A DNA stretch of 8,307 bases from Proteobacteria bacterium SPGG2 (GTDB lineage: Bacteria > Pseudomonadota > Gammaproteobacteria > Acidiferrobacterales > SPGG2): contig LXTK01000292.1 in NCBI GenBank assembly GCA_001643475.1, positions 420 through 8,726 on the forward strand, read 5' to 3'. The position numbers and the translations under genes are program-made. Numbering within the stretch: position 1 is the stretch's first letter; each line of letters starts with the position of its first letter. Shown piece by piece: positions 1-5,356 of the stretch. The notes beneath the pieces are model-generated. The model did no database searches and was not told the origin of the DNA. It saw only the letters and a list, made by a program, of their open reading frames with translations.

Positions 1-183
1 ATTGGGCCCACTGGCGACGTATTTACGCCAGAGCAGGATCTTTCCGCGCTTCCAGTTCGTACTGATCTTGTCCGATGAGTACGCGGTCACGATCATCTGC
101 CGTCTTTCAGAACTGGCGCAACCCGCCAGCAACAGGGTGGCGATAACAATGAATAAAGGCACAGTGATAAGCGGTTTGGTCAT
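1..183 (-). CDS. Outer-membrane lipoprotein, probable 3D/RlpA-like domain (partial, 3' end off the window)
   Basis: The first 61 codons are present; the gene continues past the left edge. The protein opens with MTKP, a hydrophobic stretch (residues 5-20) and a lipobox LLAGC, so Cys22 should be lipidated after signal peptidase II cleavage. Ala23 at position +2 predicts sorting to the outer membrane. After a short linker come VTAYSS and, about 20 residues on, YVASGPN. This spacing and these motifs recall the start of 3D-domain (double-psi beta-barrel) proteins related to RlpA and MltA, which bind or cut peptidoglycan; the catalytic Asp residues would lie beyond the edge. The ATG at 183 is chosen because it begins the signal peptide and there is no in-frame start upstream. 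It has no close Shine-Dalgarno; an AAGGAG lies beyond a hairpin (see 184-219). The gene follows 299-610 on the same strand after 115 bases. The lipoprotein call is strong, the domain call moderate. Confidence 0.75.
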   Translation of the reverse strand, partial: MTKPLITVPLFIVIATLLLAGCASSERRQMIVTAYSSDKISTNWKRGKILLWRKYVASGPN

Positions 184-219
184 TCGTGGGCAATAGAAGA
201 GACACGATCTCTTCTCCTT
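184..219 (-). promoter_or_regulatory. Leader hairpin between a Shine-Dalgarno-like AAGGAG and the lipoprotein start
   Basis: On the minus strand AAGGAG (219-214) is followed directly by a perfect 8-bp stem, AGAAGAGA / TCTCTTCT (215-208 with 202-195), closing a 5-base loop. Eleven bases then lead to the ATG at 183. No other ribosome site lies close to the ATG. If the hairpin folds, AAGGAG would sit about 11 bases from the start codon, so the stem may help initiation or act as a control element. The same inverted repeat could instead be a protein-binding site in DNA. The structure is read directly; the role is inferred. Confidence 0.45.
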
Positions 220-298
220 ATTTGGTCAACGATATTGCGGATGCCAATCGTGCTCACATCATACAGTGCCTCTACGATAAACCGCGTTTGCTTGACTT

Positions 299-610
299 CT
301 ATAGCACCCGAAATATCTGCCAGTGCGGCGTACCGGATACGATATATGGTTCGATGTCCTTACTCCATTGTTTATGGGCTTCTATCGTACCGAGCTTCTT
401 CCAGGCGGCGCCGAGGTCAGCGAGATCTTCGATCTCCACGTCCGACTGTATGGTTGACTCCAACGCGCCCACCGCACCAGTTAAAAGCCGAACCTTATCC
501 GACGTCCAGCCGACTTGCGACCCGATTTCCTCGTTCCAGCGTTTCAACATATCGATAACAGTCTGTTTGTGACCAAAACGGGCTTCAATTTGCCAACGTG
601 CAATCATCAT
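299..610 (-). CDS. Small conserved-looking protein of unknown function (103 aa)
   Basis: The frame is open further upstream, to 721, but the ATG at 610 is preferred. GAGGA lies 8 bases before it, and the sequence from there (MMIARWQIEARFGHK) looks like a proper soluble N-terminus, whereas the upstream extension is unlike a protein start. The product is soluble with no signal or membrane segment. It has amphipathic stretches, a Trp-rich pattern and a distinctive end, SGTPHWQIFRVL. The opening strand-like run and the overall size would suit a dimeric alpha/beta-barrel fold, but that is only a guess. It resembles hypothetical proteins I associate with marine proteobacteria, and I cannot name a domain. 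It is transcribed toward the lipoprotein gene 115 bases downstream and is divergent from the oxidoreductase at 973. An alternative start is the second ATG at 607. Confidence 0.65.
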   Translation of the reverse strand: MMIARWQIEARFGHKQTVIDMLKRWNEEIGSQVGWTSDKVRLLTGAVGALESTIQSDVEIEDLADLGAAWKKLGTIEAHKQWSKDIEPYIVSGTPHWQIFRVL

Positions 611-650
611 GGTGTGTTTCCTCATCCATCGTATTTTAAGGAGGCGAGCA

Positions 651-752
651 ATGCGCTTGGGCCATATCAGGGGTGTCGTCGCATCTGTCCAACCGCTGGG
701 AACACCCACCCATCTTGCCACGGCAGGTTCAGCTAATGTGAACTCTACCTAA
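651..752 (+). CDS. Possible 33-aa peptide with a perfect ribosome-binding site
   Basis: AAGGAGG (638-644) lies six bases before an ATG that opens 33 codons ending in TAA. The peptide starts MRLGHIRGVVASVQ and shows no recognised domain, signal or membrane segment. The opening faintly recalls EutN/CcmL-type shell proteins (MRLGxVxGxVVA), so a truncated remnant is conceivable. It starts only 40 bases from the divergent gene at 610, so its own promoter would have to overlap that gene's leader. The ribosome site is the only real support, and a chance match is possible in a 362-base intergenic region. Confidence 0.2.
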   Translation: MRLGHIRGVVASVQPLGTPTHLATAGSANVNST

Positions 753-838
753 CCAGTGCTCTGAACGTCCGCTAATGAAACTCTGCTGACATAGTTTAAA
801 ACTTTCCACTTGCTGTTCCTAATTAGCGAAACAGCTCG

Positions 839-960
839 GGGACCTTCGGGCCAGTCTCCGCTGAGGGTCCCTGCCCATCGCATGTGGGTTTTTCGAGGAC
901 GATTCGAACCTCCGACGAGGACCAAGAGGACAAAGCTCACTTTGTGCGGGCTTTTTCTTT
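839..960. other. Structured intergenic stretch: tRNA T-arm-like remnant and flanking hairpins
   Basis: On the minus strand 913-897 reads GGAGG-TTCGAAT-CGTCC, preceded by GTC. This is the pattern of a tRNA variable loop, T-stem and T-loop, with one mismatch in the stem. No matching acceptor stem, anticodon arm or CCA end could be assembled in either direction, so it is not an intact tRNA. It could be a decayed 3' tRNA fragment, as often left at integration sites, or chance. Nearby are a 6-bp stem GGGACC/GGTCCC (839-844 with 866-871) and a hairpin at 930-945. The spurious plus-strand frame here reads RFEPPT, a phrase I associate with false proteins read antisense to tRNA T-arms. Confidence 0.3.
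932..960 (+). terminator. Terminator-like hairpin 12 bases before the oxidoreductase start
   Basis: AAAGCTC (932-938) pairs with GGGCTTT (948-954) as a 7-bp stem with one G-T pair and a 9-base loop. The run continues as T-rich sequence (TTTTTCTTT) to 960, the usual form of a rho-independent terminator on the plus strand. An alternative stem, ACAAAG/CTTTGT (930-935 with 940-945), uses the same 5' bases, so the two exclude each other. The position, just before the ATG at 973, suggests either the end of an upstream transcript or an attenuator controlling the oxidoreductase. No leader peptide or known riboswitch is recognised. Confidence 0.45.
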
Positions 961-972
961 ATCATCGGTGCA

Positions 973-2238
973 ATGAAAAATCTTTGGGAAGCTACCGCGG
1001 AACCGTCCCCCGAGTCCGAGCGTTTGACGGGGAACCGCAACGCAGAGGTAGCCGTGATCGGCGCTGGATTCACCGGTTGTGCGGCGGCGCTACGTTTGGC
1101 ACAAGCCAGCATCGACGTCTGTGTTATTGAGGCGGAGGATATTGGCTATGGCGCATCAGGGCGTAACGTCGGGTTAGTGAACGGGGGCTTGTGGGTGGAG
1201 CCGCAGAAGATAGAGGCTGAGTTAGGTCAGGACAACGCACAGCGTCTTAACGACATGCTGATGCGGGCGCCGGACGTGGTTTTCGATTTGATCGAAAAGC
1301 ATAATATGTCTTGTGAGGTGACACGGGCGGGCACGCTGTACTGTGCGCATGCGCAAAGTGGGTTTCGAAAGCTTGAGCGGCGAGCAGAGCAACTCATCGC
1401 AGCTGGGGCACCGATTAAGCTGCTCTCGTCGGATGAGGCGCGTGAGAAGATTGGGTCGGACGCTTTCCACGGCGCGTTGTTCGATCCCCGTGCCGGTACC
1501 ATTCAGCCGCTTAGCTACGTCCGCGGATTGGCGAAAGCGGCGAGTAAGGCAGGGGCCAAATTTTACACTCGCTCACGGGTCAACACACTCACACATGATG
1601 GCCTGCAATGGCGCGTCGCGACCAGTCAAGGTTCAGTAAGTGCTAAGTCGGTGATTCTCGCCACCAACGCATACACGGCGTCGCTGGATTCGGCGACGAT
1701 GCCATCGTTTGTACCGATTCACTACTGTCAGTTTGCTACTACGCCTTTAGGAAAGGATCTGGCTCACACAATATTGCCGGAACGTCAGGGGGTATGGGAT
1801 ACGGCGACGGTGATGTCGTCATTTCGAATGGATAACAATGACCGACTGATTGTTGGTGGTATTGGGCGGCTCGACGGCCCCGGCGCGCGTGCACACGCGG
1901 CATGGGCGCGTCGAAAACTAAAGAGCCTCTTTCCCGCGGTGCAGGTTCAGCACTTCGAATTCGGATGGTCGGGCCGCATGGCGATAACCGGTGACCGCTT
2001 GCCCAAGATCGCAAGGATCGGGCCTGGCGCGTTAATGGTGCATGGCTACAATGGCCGTGGCATCGGTCCGGGGACGATCTTTGGGACCGCTTTGGCGGAT
2101 TACCTCTTAGGTGGTGACGAATCGGTGTTGCCCCTTCCTATTGTCGACCAGCATCGTGAATCATTCCGGTTGCTTAAGTCGTGCTTCTATGAGGTGGGGG
2201 CAACCGTGTTTCACTTGTTGAGTGCGCGGGTTAAGTAG
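973..2238 (+). CDS. FAD-dependent amine oxidoreductase, DAO/PuuB-like family
   Basis: A 421-residue flavoenzyme of the D-amino-acid oxidase (DAO) superfamily, closest by feel to gamma-glutamylputrescine oxidoreductase-like proteins. These oxidise a C-N bond of an amine or N-methyl amino acid, usually passing electrons to oxygen. The Rossmann FAD motif GAGFTG is at residues 30-35 and the ribose-binding acidic residue is Glu53. The family signature GASGRN follows at about 60-65 (GASGRNVG here, where GASGRNGG is common). The C-terminal FAD-binding part HGYNGRGIGPGT is near residue 360. Length is normal and there is no signal peptide, so it is cytoplasmic. The start MKNLWEATAEPSP matches the usual short N-terminus before the FAD motif, though the ribosome site is weak. 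A terminator-like hairpin lies 12 bases upstream. The small coiled-coil gene follows 7 bases after the stop, probably co-transcribed. The convergent MttB-family gene suggests methylated-amine or betaine metabolism, but the substrate is unknown. Confidence 0.88.
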   Translation: MKNLWEATAEPSPESERLTGNRNAEVAVIGAGFTGCAAALRLAQASIDVCVIEAEDIGYGASGRNVGLVNGGLWVEPQKIEAELGQDNAQRLNDMLMRAPDVVFDLIEKHNMSCEVTRAGTLYCAHAQSGFRKLERRAEQLIAAGAPIKLLSSDEAREKIGSDAFHGALFDPRAGTIQPLSYVRGLAKAASKAGAKFYTRSRVNTLTHDGLQWRVATSQGSVSAKSVILATNAYTASLDSATMPSFVPIHYCQFATTPLGKDLAHTILPERQGVWDTATVMSSFRMDNNDRLIVGGIGRLDGPGARAHAAWARRKLKSLFPAVQVQHFEFGWSGRMAITGDRLPKIARIGPGALMVHGYNGRGIGPGTIFGTALADYLLGGDESVLPLPIVDQHRESFRLLKSCFYEVGATVFHLLSARVK

Positions 2239-2245
2239 GTGCTGC

Positions 2246-2536
2246 ATGATTGATGATCACTGTCTTCGACAGGAAGCGGACAAGATCTGCGCCGAGCTTA
2301 AGCACCTTGACCAACTCGAAGATGTGCTCGACGAGGCGTGGGGCGAGTTCGAGCATGAATTGCGACGAGCGGGGGACGCGCTAGTGAGGGCAGGCGGATG
2401 TTCCTGGGGTGTCGAAAACCGAATTAAGGAGTTGAAGGGCAATATTGCGCTCAATCGCAAAGACCTGGACGAAAATGAAAAGCGGCGCCAAGAACTCGAA
2501 GCTCGCCTTAAGAATATCGAGCAAAAACTCTCCTAG
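2246..2536 (+). CDS. Small charged coiled-coil protein, unknown function (96 aa)
   Basis: The ATG at 2246 is preceded by AGGTG at a normal distance. The frame stays open upstream to a GTG at 2222, but that would overlap the oxidoreductase, so 2246 is preferred. The protein is short and very rich in Glu, Lys, Asp and Arg. Two long helical stretches with heptad-like Leu spacing (about residues 8-45 and 58-96) are broken by a Gly-rich turn, AGGCSWG, near residue 50. This predicts an antiparallel helical hairpin or coiled coil. There is no signal or membrane segment and I recognise no family. It lies 7 bases after the oxidoreductase, so it is probably translated from the same mRNA and might be a partner or unrelated. 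Its TAG stop overlaps the convergent MttB-family stop within CTAG at 2533-2536. Confidence 0.6.
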   Translation: MIDDHCLRQEADKICAELKHLDQLEDVLDEAWGEFEHELRRAGDALVRAGGCSWGVENRIKELKGNIALNRKDLDENEKRRQELEARLKNIEQKLS

Positions 2537-3990
2537 AAATCGGTGGGGGCGCCACCCTCTTGTTTGCGCTTGATGACAAACGCCTCAAGCTCGTCTCGCA
2601 GACTCTCTTCCATTGGCGGTGGTGTGTATTCCTTGATGAGCTGTTTCCAGAGTCTGTTGGCACGTTCGAGTACGGTTTCCGACCCTGCTTCTTGCCAAGT
2701 CTCGAAATTACGCCAATCGGAAAGAAACGGACTATAAAAGGCAGTGCGGTAACGGCTTTGTGTATGATCGCAACCGAAACAGTGTCCGCTGGAGCCCACT
2801 TCTCGGATTGCATCGAACGCAAGATCGCCATCGGTGGTGGAAACCGGTTGATGATAATAAATAAATTGCTGTAGGACTTCGCAGTCCATGACAAATTTCT
2901 CAAAGCTTGCCGCAAGCCCGCCCTCAAGCCAGCCGGCAGCATGGAACATCATATTCGCGTGCCCGCTTGTGCTACCCCAAAGCGAAAACACACTCTCCCA
3001 CATGGCCTGCGCGTCGGCACAGTTCGCGGCGTTGGCGTTGGAGGCGCGCAACGGTAGCTTGTAACGCCTCGCTAACTGGCCCGAGATCTGCATGGCGCGC
3101 ATGTATTCTGGCGTCCCAAACGCGGGCGCCCCCGACTTCATGTCGACATTCGATGTAAAAGCGCCGTAAACCACAGGCGCCCCGGGCCTTACCGTTTGTA
3201 GCAATACGATCGCGGCCAGGCACTCGGCCGTTTGTTGGGCCAGGGCGCTGGGGAGTGTTACCGGGGCCATGGCACCAGCAAGCGTAAACGGCGTGACTAC
3301 GACGCATTGGTTACGTCGGGCTAGACGCATGGCGCCATCGAGCATTGGCCAATCGTGCTTCAACGGAGAGGAGGAATTGATGTTGGTAAACATTCGCGGC
3401 GTGGCCTCAAATTCTTCATGTGTTAGCCCAGCCGCTATTCGAAACATTTCTATAGCATCCTCAACTCGTGCCGCGCCCAGGGAGTAAGCATGCGATGCCT
3501 TGTCGGTGAGCGTCAGCTTGTCGTATAGCGCATCGAGGTGCCGGGTCGACGCATGGAGATCCACCGGTTCGACTGGATACCCGCCGATCATATGAAGGCA
3601 ATTAAAGGTCTGCGATAGCTTTAGAAAATTCTGATAGTCGGTGCGATTGTCGGCTCGGCGACCGCGGTCAATATCGGTTGCGTTCGGCGGACTTGATACC
3701 GGGCTCAAGGCGAGTTTGTCACCGCCAATGAAAATCTTACGCGAGGGATTGCGAGGTGTAATCATGAACGTTGATGGGGCCTTGGCTACTTGTTGCATAA
3801 CGAAGTCCCGATCCCTTCGCACCTGATCGGAATCCGATGCGACATCACAGCCGGCGTCTTTCAGAATTGTCTTTGCTTCTTCGTTGAGGAAGTCGATGCC
3901 GATTTCCTCGAGTATGCGCATGGCGGTGTCATGGATGCGCTCGATGCCGTCGGCGTCCAGCGGCTCGATGGGCTTATCGGCGTATTGCAA
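2533..3990 (-). CDS. MttB-family (COG5598) methyltransferase, non-pyrrolysine type; N-terminus cut off by an upstream in-frame stop
   Basis: A 485-residue open frame of the trimethylamine methyltransferase MttB superfamily. Characterised members without pyrrolysine move a methyl group from glycine betaine or similar quaternary amines to a corrinoid protein. Family marks include an N-terminal IRILEEIGIDF-like segment (here MRILEEIGIDFLNEEA, about residues 24-39), SGHANMMFHAAGWLEGG near 345 and the end GHCFGCDHTQSRYRTAFYSP...LSDWRNFETW (402-432). No amber codon interrupts the frame, so it is not the Pyl form. The frame begins at TTG 3990 with only a weak GGAAG three bases upstream. The natural start is almost certainly ATG 4092, separated from this frame by an in-frame TAA at 4027-4029 (see 4027-4092). 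No corrinoid protein or reductive activator gene is in the window. The dehydrogenase gene lies upstream on the same strand. The family is sure; the substrate and whether the gene is functional are not. Confidence 0.82.
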   Translation of the reverse strand: MQYADKPIEPLDADGIERIHDTAMRILEEIGIDFLNEEAKTILKDAGCDVASDSDQVRRDRDFVMQQVAKAPSTFMITPRNPSRKIFIGGDKLALSPVSSPPNATDIDRGRRADNRTDYQNFLKLSQTFNCLHMIGGYPVEPVDLHASTRHLDALYDKLTLTDKASHAYSLGAARVEDAIEMFRIAAGLTHEEFEATPRMFTNINSSSPLKHDWPMLDGAMRLARRNQCVVVTPFTLAGAMAPVTLPSALAQQTAECLAAIVLLQTVRPGAPVVYGAFTSNVDMKSGAPAFGTPEYMRAMQISGQLARRYKLPLRASNANAANCADAQAMWESVFSLWGSTSGHANMMFHAAGWLEGGLAASFEKFVMDCEVLQQFIYYHQPVSTTDGDLAFDAIREVGSSGHCFGCDHTQSRYRTAFYSPFLSDWRNFETWQEAGSETVLERANRLWKQLIKEYTPPPMEESLRDELEAFVIKRKQEGGAPTDF

Positions 3991-4026
3991 CTGCTTCCAT
4001 TCGAGTTGCTCTAGGGTGGGCCGTTG

Positions 4027-4092
4027 TTACTGGAGACCTTGTTTACGACGCCGACGTCCGCGTTTTTCGCCGGCCAATGATTCCTCAACCAT
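4027..4092 (-). pseudogene. True 5' end of the MttB-family gene, ending at an in-frame TAA (codon 22)
   Basis: The ATG at 4092 has GGAGG six bases upstream, the best ribosome site in this region. It opens MVEESLAGEKRGRRRRKQGLQ, a basic Arg/Lys-rich leader of the kind common at the start of this methyltransferase family. Codon 22 is TAA (4029-4027). The very next codons, in the same frame, read QRPTLEQLEWKQLQYADK and run on into the long ORF, so the two parts are one gene. A single C-to-T change (CAA to TAA) would explain the stop. Possible explanations are a real nonsense mutation, restart at TTG 3990, readthrough (context CAG TAA CAA) or a sequence error. Confidence 0.75.
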
Positions 4093-4124
4093 TCATGCCC
4101 TCCACGCGGGCGTACCTTCGTTTC

Positions 4125-4153
4125 ATAATAGAAGGCGCATCACATTGAACTTG
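4125..4153 (-). promoter_or_regulatory. Weak promoter candidate before the MttB-family gene
   Basis: The 93-base gap between the dehydrogenase stop (4186) and the ATG at 4092 has a good minus-strand -10 element, TATTAT (4130-4125), 32 bases before the start codon. The -35 is poor (CAAGTT at 17 bases). The gene may be expressed from here or by readthrough from the dehydrogenase. Confidence 0.25.
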
Positions 4154-4185
4154 AGTTGCTAGGTAATTAGGGCCGCTTGGATCTA

Positions 4186-4947
4186 TCAAGTCGATCGCCG
4201 GTGTATCGCCAGGGGACCGAATGCTTGGCACACTGGCATGAGTTGGATGGTATTGATGTTGATATGGGGTGGGCGGGTGACCGCCCAGTGGATGGCGTCG
4301 GCGATGTCATCAGCCGTCAGGGTTTCGGTACCCGCATAGAACGCATCAACTTTGGATTGGTCGCCCTTGTGTCGTATAGACGAGAATTCGGTGTCGCTCA
4401 CCATCCCAGGCACGATCTCGGTAACGCGAATAGGCGTACCAAGCAGGTCTGCACGCAAGTTGGTGCTGAATCGATCAACAAACGCCTTGGTGGCCCCATA
4501 TACCGCATTTCCGGGGGACGGATACTGACCCGCTATCGAGCCAACGTTAATGATGTGGCCACGATTGCGTTCGATCATGCCCGGCAGGAAGATATGGGTA
4601 CCGAATAGCAGACCCTTTACGTTGGTATCGATCATGGTTTCCCAATCCTTGTAGTCGGTGCGATAGGCCGGGTCTCGGCTGAGCGCTAGCCCGGCATTGT
4701 TTACCAGCACGTCGACCGCAACGAAGGCCTCTGGCAACTCTCGAATGGCGGTTGCATAAGCAGTCGTATCGCGGATGTCAAAGGCGGCGGTGTGCACTCG
4801 GCTCGAATCGAGCTCGTTCTTCAGGGCTTCAAGCCTGTCACTACGGCGACCCGTGAGTATCAACTGCGCACCATCAGACGCGAAACGTCGGGCTGTGGCA
4901 GCACCGAAACCGGAGGTTGCACCAGTAATAAAGACAGTCAAATCCAC
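4186..4947 (-). CDS. Short-chain dehydrogenase, YdfG-like (3-hydroxy acid / malonic semialdehyde reductase family)
   Basis: A 253-residue classical SDR that closely follows E. coli YdfG, an NADP-dependent 3-hydroxy acid dehydrogenase that also reduces malonic semialdehyde. The nucleotide-binding motif TGATSGFG is at residues 8-15. Arg34-Arg35 after the second strand favour NADP(H), and NNAG is at 83-86. The catalytic tetrad is Asn109, Ser137, Tyr150 and Lys154 (YGATK). The typical C-terminus HININTIQLMPV is near 228-239. All key residues are present, the length is normal and the protein is cytoplasmic. The start is GTG 4947, with GGAGG nine bases upstream. The gene is divergent from the ArsR-type repressor, whose operator lies between them, and is upstream of the MttB-family gene on the same strand with a 93-base gap. 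The exact substrate is inferred from family only. Confidence 0.9.
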   Translation of the reverse strand: MDLTVFITGATSGFGAATARRFASDGAQLILTGRRSDRLEALKNELDSSRVHTAAFDIRDTTAYATAIRELPEAFVAVDVLVNNAGLALSRDPAYRTDYKDWETMIDTNVKGLLFGTHIFLPGMIERNRGHIINVGSIAGQYPSPGNAVYGATKAFVDRFSTNLRADLLGTPIRVTEIVPGMVSDTEFSSIRHKGDQSKVDAFYAGTETLTADDIADAIHWAVTRPPHININTIQLMPVCQAFGPLAIHRRST

Positions 4948-4970
4948 GTTCCAGGTCCTCCAACTTTTTC

Positions 4971-4998
4971 ATTCTATGGATTGACTTCCCGACCTCAA
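4971..4998 (-). promoter_or_regulatory. Sigma-70-like promoter for the dehydrogenase
   Basis: On the minus strand TTGAGG (4998-4993) and TAGAAT (4976-4971) are separated by 16 bases. Transcription would start near 4964, giving a 5' leader of about 17 bases that contains the GGAGG site. The ArsR palindrome ends ten bases upstream of this -35, so the repressor could affect both directions. Confidence 0.5.
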
Positions 4999-5010
4999 CT
5001 AGAATACACT
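4981..5010 (+). promoter_or_regulatory. Promoter candidate giving a leaderless repressor mRNA
   Basis: TTGACT (4981-4986) and TACACT (5005-5010) are spaced by 18 bases. The predicted start of transcription, about seven bases on, coincides with the ATG at 5018. There is no Shine-Dalgarno before that ATG, which fits a leaderless message. The -10 element runs into the palindrome, so repressor binding would block the polymerase. Confidence 0.4.
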
Positions 5011-5027
5011 TAACCATATGGTTAAGT
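5008..5027. promoter_or_regulatory. 20-bp perfect palindrome, probable operator of the ArsR/SdpR-type repressor
   Basis: ACTTAACCAT-ATGGTTAAGT is a perfect 10+10 palindrome with no spacer. Its right half begins with the repressor's own ATG, so the operator covers the -10 element, the transcription start and the first codons. It also lies between two divergent promoters. Size, symmetry and place are what an autoregulated winged-helix dimer would need. The sequence is direct evidence; binding is inferred. Confidence 0.7.
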
Positions 5028-5347
5028 ATAGAGAACAGGCTTTGGATCAAGTGTTCCAGGCGCTCTCTGATCCAACGCGGCGAGCTATCGTTCGAGCATT
5101 GGCTAAGCGCGAGCGCACGGCCGGTGAACTTGCGACGCCGTTTGATATGTCATTGGCGGCGGTATCCAAGCATCTCAAGCTACTCGAAGAGGCAGGCTTA
5201 ATGACGCGTAGGATCGAAGGTCGGACCCACTATTGTCGCCTCAATCTCGGGGGGCTCGAACGCGCACAAGGTTGGCTGTCTTTCTACGAACGCTTCTGGT
5301 CTGAACGACTAGACAAACTAGCTGAAATCGTTAGCGAAGATGGATGA
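5018..5347 (+). CDS. ArsR/SdpR-family winged-helix repressor
   Basis: A 109-residue helix-turn-helix repressor. The ArsR core starts at QALSDPTRRAIVRAL (about residues 14-28). The recognition helix is around SLAAVSKHLKLLEEAGL (45-61), followed by the wing IEGRTHYCRLN. The metal-binding ELCVCDL motif of ArsR/SmtB is absent and the only Cys is in the wing, so it is not expected to sense metals. Length and sequence fit the subgroup usually paired with an AHSA1/SRPBCC gene, as here: the next gene begins nine bases after the stop. The ATG at 5018 lies inside the palindromic operator and lacks a Shine-Dalgarno. Likely role: autorepression plus control of the SRPBCC gene and perhaps the divergent dehydrogenase. 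The ligand is unknown. Confidence 0.9.
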   Translation: MVKYREQALDQVFQALSDPTRRAIVRALAKRERTAGELATPFDMSLAAVSKHLKLLEEAGLMTRRIEGRTHYCRLNLGGLERAQGWLSFYERFWSERLDKLAEIVSEDG

Positions 5348-5356
5348 GAGGCGGAT

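Noticed and set aside
611..721. Longer version of the 103-aa minus-strand gene starting at 721.
   Set aside because: The extra 37 residues do not look like a protein N-terminus, while ATG 610 has GAGGA at the right distance.
897..960. A complete tRNA gene around the TTCGAAT/TTCGAA motif.
   Set aside because: No pairing acceptor stem, anticodon arm or D-arm could be assembled on either strand, and the T-stem itself has a mismatch.
749..1112. Minus- and plus-strand open frames reading GGSNRPRK and RFEPPT around 810-1130.
   Set aside because: These phrases are typical of false translations over tRNA-like T-arm sequence, and the frames overlap the well-supported oxidoreductase start.
2533..3990. 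Pyrrolysine-type MttB with an internal amber codon.
   Set aside because: The frame has no internal TAG; the only in-frame interruption is TAA near the N-terminus, and no pyl genes are present in the window.
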